DNA of 11,241 nt from Xanthobacteraceae bacterium. GTDB taxonomy: Bacteria; Pseudomonadota; Alphaproteobacteria; Rhizobiales; Xanthobacteraceae. Location of the stretch: contig JASHWN010000490.1 of the NCBI GenBank assembly GCA_030044035.1, positions 1-11,241 of the forward strand, in the 5' to 3' direction. This document shows, piece after piece, positions 7,445 to 11,241 of this stretch. Position numbers and translations under genes: made by a program. The notes beneath the pieces were generated by a model. The model saw only the letters and a list, made by a program, of their open reading frames with translations. It was not told the DNA's origin and made no database searches. The stretch's first letter is position 1. Each line of letters opens with the position of its first letter.

Positions 7445-8224
7445 ATGCAATTAAAATCCGCCGTCGTCGCTTTCGCTCTTGTCACCATCGCACAGGCCGC
7501 CATGTCCCAGACCACGCAAGCCGCCGATGTCACCGTGATCTCCGGCGGCGCCTTTAAACAAGTGCTCACGCCGCTCGCCGCCCAATACGAGAAGGAGAGC
7601 GGCAACAAGCTCGACATCACCTACCGCACGGTCGGCCAGCACTTAAAGCTGATCCACGACGGCGGCGAGGCGTTCGACGTCGCCGTGCTCACGCCTGACG
7701 CGATCGACGGCCTCGCCAAGGACGGCAAGATCGTACCCGGCAGCCGCGCCGACCTGGCGCGCACCGGCGTCGGCGTCGTGGTCAAGGCCGGCGCGCCGCT
7801 GCCCGACATTTCGACGGTCGAGGCTTTCAAGCGCGCGCTGCTTGCAGCCAAATCGGTCGCCTATATCGATCCGAAAGCGGGCGGCTCGAGCGGCATTTAT
7901 GTCGGAAAGCTGCTGCAGCGGCTCGGCATCGCCAAGGAGGTCAACGCCAAGGCGGTCTTGGTGCAGGGCGGCGAAGTCGCAAGCCACATCGCCGACGGCG
8001 AGGCCGAGCTCGGCATCCACCAGATCAGCGAGATATTGCCGGTGCCGGGCGTGACCTTGGTCGGTCCGTTGCCGGCGGACATTCAGAATTTCACGGTCTA
8101 TTCGGCCGGCGTAGCGACGGCGGCCAAGGATGCTGCGGCGGCGCACGGCTTGGTCCAATTCCTCTCCGGCCCGCACGCGCTGCCGATCATCAAGTCCAAA
8201 GGCATGGAGCCGGCCGGCCGCTGA
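7445..8224 (+). CDS. ModA-like periplasmic substrate-binding protein (SBP_bac_11 type), orphan
   Basis: A protein of 259 residues from the ATG at 7445, or 264 from the ATG at 7430 that overlaps the upstream stop. I prefer 7445 because AGGG lies just before it, but 7430 would give tight coupling. The N-terminus is a signal peptide (KSAVVAFALVTIAQAAMS, cleavage near TQAA/DVTV). The mature part follows the molybdate-binding-protein fold: VTVISGGAFKQVLTPLAAQY at its start, FDVAVLTPDAIDGLAKDGKI, then GVGVVVKAGAPLPDISTVEAF, DPKAGGSSGIYVGKLLQRLG, and a C-terminal ALPIIKSKGMEP. No modB or modC permease or ATPase genes are nearby, so the ligand is unknown and molybdate should not be assumed. The pairing with a PEBP protein is unexplained. 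Confidence 0.88.
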   Translation: MQLKSAVVAFALVTIAQAAMSQTTQAADVTVISGGAFKQVLTPLAAQYEKESGNKLDITYRTVGQHLKLIHDGGEAFDVAVLTPDAIDGLAKDGKIVPGSRADLARTGVGVVVKAGAPLPDISTVEAFKRALLAAKSVAYIDPKAGGSSGIYVGKLLQRLGIAKEVNAKAVLVQGGEVASHIADGEAELGIHQISEILPVPGVTLVGPLPADIQNFTVYSAGVATAAKDAAAAHGLVQFLSGPHALPIIKSKGMEPAGR

Positions 8225-8244
8225 TCGCGGCAAGGCTCGCCGGC

Positions 8245-8292
8245 AGCCGAAAAAGCCAGCGCCCGCACAATGGCGGGCGCTGGCTTTCGGCT
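8245..8292. terminator. Strong hairpin, probable bidirectional terminator
   Basis: AAAGCCAGCGCCCGC (8252-8266) pairs perfectly over 15 bp with 8273-8287 around the 6-nt loop ACAATG. The stem continues by five pairs (8245-8249 with 8288-8292) across a 2-base bulge. It lies between the converging ModA-like gene (plus) and DUF1127 gene (minus). On the plus strand no long U-run follows, so release may be partly Rho-assisted. In the minus direction the descending arm is followed by TTTTCGGCT, which is better suited. Confidence 0.75.
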
Positions 8293-8310
8293 TCTGACGG
8301 CGACTCTTCG

Positions 8311-8460
8311 TTAGCGCCGCGCGTGGTCCCAGGCGACTTGAGGAATGTCAGAGCGGGTAATGCCGATATCGGCCAGTTCGCGGTCGTTGAGATTGGACAA
8401 TTCGCGGACCGCCACTCCGTACTGCTTCCATGCTTGGAGATAGCGGATCAGGGAGAACAT
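8311..8460 (-). CDS. DUF1127 domain small protein
   Basis: A 49-residue arginine-containing mini-protein that is almost entirely a DUF1127 domain: YLQAWKQYGVAVREL (7-21) followed by the family signature LNDRELADIGITRSDI (24-39). In alphaproteobacteria DUF1127 proteins have been linked to RNA turnover, phosphate and carbon homeostasis and stress responses; nothing here says which applies. The frame is open upstream to 8559, but the ATG at 8460 is right: homology starts there and a GGAGAAAGGA ribosome binding site precedes it (minus strand, about 8466-8476). Confidence 0.88.
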   Translation of the reverse strand: MFSLIRYLQAWKQYGVAVRELSNLNDRELADIGITRSDIPQVAWDHARR

Positions 8461-8777
8461 CTTGCGTCCTTTCTCCGGCTTTACGGCCGGAATCACTTGC
8501 CAGATATAGGAGGCGTCTATCCCGCAGTGCACAATATATGCTGCATCGCAGCTATGCATGTAAAGAATGCACGAATGCCGTGAAATCGGTGAATTTCGGG
8601 CGCCTTAGCACAGTCTACAATTCCCATAGGCGGTAGGGTATGAGGTAGATGCAATCCTCCGCCGGTTCCATCGCCCTTATTATTGCGTCGTTCGCCCGCA
8701 TTCGGCCATCAAGCGATCCAGCCAAGGCCGAACTCAGGGGGAGATACTTCGGCAGTGCCGTTGCGTAGGGGAGTGTC
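8461..8777. other. Intergenic region (317 bases) with probable DUF1127 promoter and small inverted repeats
   Basis: This stretch is less GC-rich than its surroundings. On the minus strand a TTTACA (about 8559-8564) and CATATA/TATATT (about 8533-8540) lie 18-20 bases apart and may be the promoter of the DUF1127 gene, leaving a leader of about 65 bases. A small dyad GCTGC-ATC-GCAGC occupies 8540-8552. On the plus strand a 39-codon frame (8649-8768) is listed separately. Apart from these I see nothing recognisable: no tRNA, no riboswitch core and no IS end. Confidence 0.4.
8649..8768 (+). CDS. Possible very small ORF upstream of the 70-residue protein gene
   Basis: ATG at 8649 follows GAGG (8642-8645) by three bases and opens 39 codons to a TAG at 8766-8768, ending nine bases before the next start. 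The predicted peptide begins MQSSAGSIALIIASFARIRP, with a short hydrophobic run. It could be a translated leader peptide or chance. There is no homology I recognise and the ribosome-site spacing is short, so this is only a candidate. Confidence 0.15.
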   Translation: MQSSAGSIALIIASFARIRPSSDPAKAELRGRYFGSAVA

Positions 8778-8990
8778 ATGGGGACTGCCGCCAACCACCG
8801 CCGCTATGCCGAGGAATGCGTTGCCATGGCACAGCGCTCCGAGCATGAAAGCGACAAGGCGCTCTGGCTGACGCTGGCGCAATCCTGGGTCCGGCTTGCC
8901 GAGCATGTTGCGCGCGGGCCCGGCTGGCCGGAGACCGCGGTGGGCGAGGACGCACTCGCGTCGACGCATGCCAGCTTCGGCGACGACTGA
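8778..8990 (+). CDS. Small hypothetical protein, 70 residues, helical
   Basis: The protein reads as two amphipathic helices: HRRYAEECVAMAQRSEHESD (7-26) and KALWLTLAQSWVRLAEHVAR (27-46), followed by an acidic, probably disordered tail ending FGDD. Short proteins with the same 'YAEEC..LA.......K..L..LA..W..LAE' layout are common as hypotheticals in Bradyrhizobium-like genomes, as I recall, and no function is known to me. The ATG at 8778 has AGGGGAG (8767-8773) just upstream, a good ribosome binding site. No signal peptide or membrane segment is seen. It stands alone, with no partner on the same strand. Confidence 0.65.
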   Translation: MGTAANHRRYAEECVAMAQRSEHESDKALWLTLAQSWVRLAEHVARGPGWPETAVGEDALASTHASFGDD

Positions 8991-9046
8991 CGGTCGGCGA
9001 TTACGCGGTCAGCATCGGACTGTGGCGCTGCGGCGGTGCCGCGCGC

Positions 9047-9325
9047 TTACTGACCGTTGCTGGTCAGCACCTGCCGGCATGGCGCGCCGAGACGGGCGCG
9101 ATTGCGCTGCAGGCAGCCGAGAATGGCGAACACGTCGCATTCATTGATCCGCAACTCGGTCTGACAAAATCTGGTCACGTCCGGCTGACAGGCGGCGCGC
9201 TCTTGCGGCGTGCCTTGCGACGGCGACGCGCACTTTGGTGCACCGGGCTGCGGCGGAAATTGCGCCAGCGCTACGACGGCGCTGCCGAGAAGCCAAGCGA
9301 GCGTCAGACATCCGGTGCGGATCAC
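9047..9325 (-). CDS. Secreted small cysteine-rich-repeat protein
   Basis: A 92-residue exported protein. Start chosen at GTG (9325), which is preceded by a near-ideal GGGAGGAA ribosome binding site; the frame also runs open to a GTG at 9364, with no good site. Residues 1-21 form a signal peptide (TLAWLLGSAVVALA, cleavage near AQ). The mature part has six cysteines (32, 46, 54, 63, 71, 83), with the pattern ACQPDVTRFCQTE (45-57) and CLQRNRARLGAPCRQVL (71-87). This resembles the cysteine-rich repeat of Golgi glycoprotein GLG1 (Pfam PF00839), which occurs in many small periplasmic proteins of Bradyrhizobium-like bacteria. Disulfides are likely. The function is unknown. A palindrome lies about 46 bases upstream. 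Confidence 0.75.
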   Translation of the reverse strand: MIRTGCLTLAWLLGSAVVALAQFPPQPGAPKCASPSQGTPQERAACQPDVTRFCQTELRINECDVFAILGCLQRNRARLGAPCRQVLTSNGQ

Positions 9326-9371
9326 GGCGTTCCTCCCTGGCCCGCCGATCGACCGCGGCGGCACGCAAGCA

Positions 9372-9391
9372 TTTAACGCATACCCGTTAAA
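9372..9391. promoter_or_regulatory. Palindrome TTTAACG-N6-CGTTAAA, candidate operator
   Basis: A perfect dyad with 7-bp arms (9372-9378 and 9385-9391) and a 6-base spacer. It is AT-rich within GC-rich DNA and lies 46 to 66 bases upstream of the cysteine-rich protein's GTG start. Size and symmetry suit a dimeric regulator site. It is not a CtrA box, which needs TTAA-N7-TTAA, since here the two TTAA are 10 apart. It could equally be a promoter element. Confidence 0.4.
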
Positions 9392-9438
9392 GAGCGATAG
9401 AGGCTGAACGGATTAGATTCACCGCGCCCGCAAAGCGC

Positions 9439-9467
9439 TTGCGCTGCGGCACGGCGCGGCGATACAT
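9439..9467 (+). promoter_or_regulatory. Possible promoter of tRNA-Val
   Basis: TTGCGC (9439-9444) and ATACAT (9462-9467) are 17 bases apart, and the -10-like hexamer ends 10 bases before the mature tRNA. The position is right for a tRNA promoter, but each hexamer is only a partial match. Confidence 0.35.
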
Positions 9468-9477
9468 GTCGCCTCGA

Positions 9478-9553
9478 GGGCGGTTAGCTCAGTTGGTAGA
9501 GCGTCTGCTTTACACGCAGAATGTCGGCGGTTCGAGTCCGTCACCGCCCACCA
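9478..9553 (+). tRNA. tRNA-Val, anticodon TAC
   Basis: A 76-base cloverleaf with encoded CCA. Acceptor arm GGGCGGT (9478-9484) pairs with ACCGCCC (9543-9549). D-arm GCTC-AGTTGGTA-GAGC. Anticodon stem TCTGC/GCAGA with loop TTTACAC, giving TAC, which reads GUA and other valine codons. Variable loop ATGTC. T-arm GGCGG-TTCGAGT-CCGTC, with one G-U pair. Discriminator A and CCA at 9550-9553. Confidence 0.98.
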
Positions 9554-9572
9554 GCCTTCGCTCTTCGAGCTA

Positions 9573-9587
9573 CGGCTCGGCGAGCCG
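9573..9587 (+). terminator. Small hairpin after tRNA-Val, possible terminator
   Basis: CGGCT (9573-9577) pairs with AGCCG (9583-9587) around a 5-base loop, 20 bases past the tRNA 3' end. There is no T-run, so its role in termination is uncertain. The much stronger hairpin at 9622-9646 may do the work instead. Confidence 0.3.
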
Positions 9588-9621
9588 ATCGCACGAATGA
9601 GCGCGGATAAGTAACAGAGTA

Positions 9622-9646
9622 CGGAAGACGGGACTTCCGTCTTCCG
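9622..9646. terminator. 10-bp hairpin between convergent tRNA-Val and HU gene
   Basis: CGGAAGACGG (9622-9631) is perfectly complementary to CCGTCTTCCG (9637-9646) with loop GACTT. It lies 30 bases beyond the HU stop codon on the minus strand and 69 bases after tRNA-Val on the plus strand. It is likely a transcription stop or RNA 3'-end stabiliser for the HU mRNA. No poly-T follows in either direction. Confidence 0.6.
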
Positions 9647-9675
9647 CATATGCCCCGTTCACCGTCGTTCGAAAA

Positions 9676-9969
9676 TCAGATCGCTTCTTTGAGTTCTTTC
9701 GCGGCGCGGAAGGCAACCTTCTTGCTCGCCTTGATCTGGATCGGCTCGCCGGTCGCGGGATTACGGCCCATGCGGGCGGCGCGCTTGCGCACCTGCAGAA
9801 TGCCGAGGCCGCCAATGCGGATGCGCTCGCCCTTTTTCAGATGCTTGACGATCTGCCCGACCAGTCCGGCGAGAATGGCCTCCGACTGCTTCTTTGAAAG
9901 CTCGTTGTCTTCGGCAAGGCTTGCCGCAAGGTGCTTCAATGTCACGGTAGTGGCTGGTTTGGTTGCCAT
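9676..9969 (-). CDS. HU family DNA-binding protein
   Basis: A 97-residue nucleoid-associated protein that binds and bends DNA as a dimer without strict sequence specificity. A seven-residue Thr/Ala-rich lead (ATKPATT) precedes the usual HU helices. The helical base LKHLAASLAEDNELSKKQSEA is at 11-31. The beta-saddle runs from LKKGERIRIGGLGILQVRKR (44-63) through the DNA-intercalating arm RNPATGEPIQI (69-79), with the RNP tip intact, and the C-terminal helix KASKKVAFRAAKELKEA. The frame opens 48 bases earlier, but the ATG at 9969 has a GAGGAGGG site just upstream and starts the homology. It differs from canonical HupB, whose N-terminus is shorter, so it may be a second HU paralogue. It is flanked by tRNA-Val and tRNA-Asp, both on the opposite strand. 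Confidence 0.95.
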   Translation of the reverse strand: MATKPATTVTLKHLAASLAEDNELSKKQSEAILAGLVGQIVKHLKKGERIRIGGLGILQVRKRAARMGRNPATGEPIQIKASKKVAFRAAKELKEAI

Positions 9970-10160
9970 TTGGCCCTCCTCGATGAAGCGGTGTCGGGGA
10001 AACAGCCCCCTCGCCAATGCTGCAGTTAGACGATTCGGCTTGACCTGACCACGCTCGTTTTGCCGATTCCACCGATGTTTTCAGCATTGCTGCGCTATGT
10101 CGAGTCCTGTTGTGGCGGCTCTAAGGCAGTTTGTAGAACCGCAGTTGAGCCCTGAAATCC

Positions 10161-10188
10161 TTGACTTGGAAGGGTCCGGGCCTTAATT
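10161..10188 (+). promoter_or_regulatory. Likely promoter of tRNA-Asp
   Basis: TTGACT (10161-10166, five of six bases matching the sigma-70 -35 consensus) and TTAATT (10183-10188) are separated by 16 bases. A start would fall near 10195, about nine bases before the mature tRNA at 10204. Confidence 0.5.
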
Positions 10189-10203
10189 GCCGGGCGTGCC
10201 CGC

Positions 10204-10280
10204 GGGGGCGTAGCTCAGTTGGTTAGAGCGCTAGCCTGTCACGCTAGAGGTCGCGGGTTCGAGCCCCGTCGCTCCCGCCA
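10204..10280 (+). tRNA. tRNA-Asp, anticodon GTC
   Basis: A 77-base cloverleaf with encoded CCA. Acceptor GGGGGCG (10204-10210) pairs with CGCTCCC (10270-10276), with one G-U pair. D-arm GCTC-AGTTGGTTA-GAGC. Anticodon stem CTAGC/GCTAG with loop CTGTCAC, giving GTC (Asp). Variable loop AGGTC. T-arm GCGGG-TTCGAGC-CCCGT. Discriminator G73, as expected for tRNA-Asp, then CCA at 10278-10280. Confidence 0.98.
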
Positions 10281-10363
10281 CCACCAGAAAAACGCCAAAT
10301 ATAACAAACGGTTGCAGGATCGCGCGCGAAGGGTCGCGGCTCGTATAGGCGGGGTGCGCGCCT

Positions 10364-10888
10364 TTAGAAGGCCTTCTCCACGATGCGGTCGGTCCTGGCG
10401 CGGAAATGGTAGCGCGGGATGGCGTCGAGGTCGGTTCCAGTGATGCGGATGACCCAGGCCTTTTGCGGGTGGGCGGTCGAATGGATGACCCCCGGCCCGT
10501 AGGCCTGGGTGTCGCCTGGGCGTAGCGCGTACGCCTTGGTCTTCTCCAGCACCGCGCCGTCTTCGCCGGGCGAATTGAGCCTTCGCCACTCCGTCATCTC
10601 GGTCACCCCGCGCGCGGTGCCGTAGATCGCCCAGGAGGCGCCGTGGCTGTGCGGCTTGCCGGTTTTGCCGCCTTCCTGCACATGCGCCAGCACGTAAGCG
10701 TCGCTGTCAGGGTCGTGCCACAACTCGCGCCTGCCGGGCGGCGTTTCCTCGGCAAAGGTCGCGGCGACAAAGTCCGGATTGTTCAGGAGCACGGAGAGTT
10801 TTTTGGCAACGTCCGGCAGGCCGGCCTGGCCTTTGGCCTTCAACGTGGCCGAGAGGTCGCTGCAGAATTGGTCGAGAGTGTAGGCCAT
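10364..10888 (-). CDS. Cupin-fold protein resembling cysteine dioxygenase
   Basis: A 174-residue cytoplasmic protein (no signal peptide). An N-terminal helical region (1-50) precedes one cupin barrel. The first metal-binding motif is PHSHGASWAIYGTARG (79-94), with H80 and H82 as ligands; the second is GPGVIHSTAH (131-140), with H136. This His-x-His ... His arrangement with HGxSW is typical of thiol dioxygenases of the cysteine dioxygenase group (PF05995-like), which use Fe(II) and O2 to oxidise a thiol to a sulfinate. The segment RITGTDLDAIPRYHF near the end also fits that group. The substrate cannot be read from sequence. The ATG at 10888 has GGAGCG upstream; the open frame before it shows no homology. 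It lies 65 bases after a TctC-type binding-protein gene on the same strand, so they may be one operon. Confidence 0.8.
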   Translation of the reverse strand: MAYTLDQFCSDLSATLKAKGQAGLPDVAKKLSVLLNNPDFVAATFAEETPPGRRELWHDPDSDAYVLAHVQEGGKTGKPHSHGASWAIYGTARGVTEMTEWRRLNSPGEDGAVLEKTKAYALRPGDTQAYGPGVIHSTAHPQKAWVIRITGTDLDAIPRYHFRARTDRIVEKAF

Positions 10889-10953
10889 GATGCGCTCCAT
10901 CCGCGCTCGATGTTCAATCGTCACGGCGAATCTTGCGCTGCCGCGCGCGGGCG

Positions 10954-11241
10954 TCAATGCCGCCCGACGAGCTTGTTGTAGCGGTCGATGACATCGCGCG
11001 GCGTGGCTGCGGCGCTGGCGATCGCGGTGTGGACCGCTTCGCCGTCGATCGGGCTCATGTCGATGCCGAGCTTTTCGGCCGCGGCGATCACCGCCGGATC
11101 CTTGCACATCTGCATGAACGCCGCTTGCAGCGCTGCGGCGCGGTCGCCCGGCACGCCGGGCGGCGCGGCAAACGGCAGCGAGATGAAAAACTGCAGCTCG
11201 GCGAAATTGACGAGCGCCCGCGCCGCCGGATCGTCAGTGAG
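10954..11241 (-). CDS. C-terminal end of a TctC/Bug-type tripartite tricarboxylate transporter binding protein (partial)
   Basis: The last 95 residues of a gene whose start lies beyond the right edge. The visible part contains FAELQFFISLPFAAPPGVPG followed by DRAAALQAAFMQMCKDPAVI, then AAEKLGIDMSPIDGEAVHTA and a final TPRDVIDRYNKLVG. This 'APPGVP.DR...L..AF....KDP.....A.KLG.D..P..GE.V' layout is the C-terminal signature of periplasmic Bug/TctC receptors, which bind carboxylates for TTT transporters. Many Bug proteins occur without TctA/TctB. The frame is open without a stop to the window edge. The ligand is unknown. Confidence 0.8.
   Translation of the reverse strand, partial: LTDDPAARALVNFAELQFFISLPFAAPPGVPGDRAAALQAAFMQMCKDPAVIAAAEKLGIDMSPIDGEAVHTAIASAAATPRDVIDRYNKLVGRH

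Noticed and set aside
7445..8224. Calling the binding protein ModA (molybdate)
   Set aside because: The fold family fits, but modB/modC are absent and ligand residues cannot be confirmed from sequence, so a specific molybdate role is not justified.
9373..9390. CtrA-type binding site upstream of the cysteine-rich gene
   Set aside because: The two TTAA half-sites are separated by 10 bases rather than the 7 required.
9419..9649. 76-codon frame on the minus strand covering tRNA-Val
   Set aside because: The predicted peptide contains the VTDSNRRHSACKADALPTEL string, which is the well-known artefact of translating a tRNA antisense.
9478..10280. Genomic island or prophage integrated at a tRNA
   Set aside because: No integrase, no direct-repeat copy of a tRNA 3' end and no phage-like genes are present between or beside the tRNAs.
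10239..10589. 116-codon minus-strand frame ending in RGSNPRPLA over tRNA-Asp
   Set aside because: Its C-terminus is again an antisense tRNA translation and the rest is out of frame with the cupin gene.

Overview
The window is high-GC DNA (strong G/C bias at third codon positions, very long antisense shadow frames) and fits an alphaproteobacterium of the order Hyphomicrobiales (Rhizobiales), probably near the Bradyrhizobiaceae/Xanthobacteraceae. Supporting signs are the pyrB-plsY-dprA linkage, an extended HU protein typical of that group, a DUF1127 mini-protein, and a partial dispersed repeat of the Bradyrhizobium-like 'TCATCCTGAGG ... CTCGAAGGA' kind at the left edge. This placement is inference from gene content.

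Left block (90-4558, minus strand) is one probable transcription unit in the order pyrB (aspartate carbamoyltransferase), plsY (glycerol-3-phosphate acyltransferase), dprA (DNA-processing protein), and a secreted lytic transglycosylase. Two things are odd. The pyrB product has a C-terminal zinc-ribbon like that of the ATCase regulatory subunit PyrI, without the PyrI nucleotide-binding domain. And pyrC, which usually sits between pyrB and plsY in related genomes, is absent.

Middle block (4701-8222): an aidB-type acyl-CoA dehydrogenase homologue (plus) converges on ruvX/yqgF (minus). Divergent from ruvX lies a two-gene unit (plus) made of a YbhB/PEBP-family protein and an orphan ModA-like periplasmic binding protein, closed by a strong hairpin at 8245-8292.

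Right block (8311-11241) is a patchwork of small genes and RNAs: a 49-residue DUF1127 protein, a 70-residue hypothetical protein, a secreted cysteine-rich-repeat protein with a near-perfect palindrome upstream, tRNA-Val(TAC), an HU-family DNA-binding protein, tRNA-Asp(GTC), a cysteine-dioxygenase-like cupin, and the 3' end of a TctC/Bug-type solute-binding protein running off the right edge.

Most of the window is ordinary chromosomal housekeeping. No phage, IS element, CRISPR array or defence locus is visible. The strongest candidate for something undescribed is the PyrB-zinc-ribbon fusion with its extra C-terminal tail.
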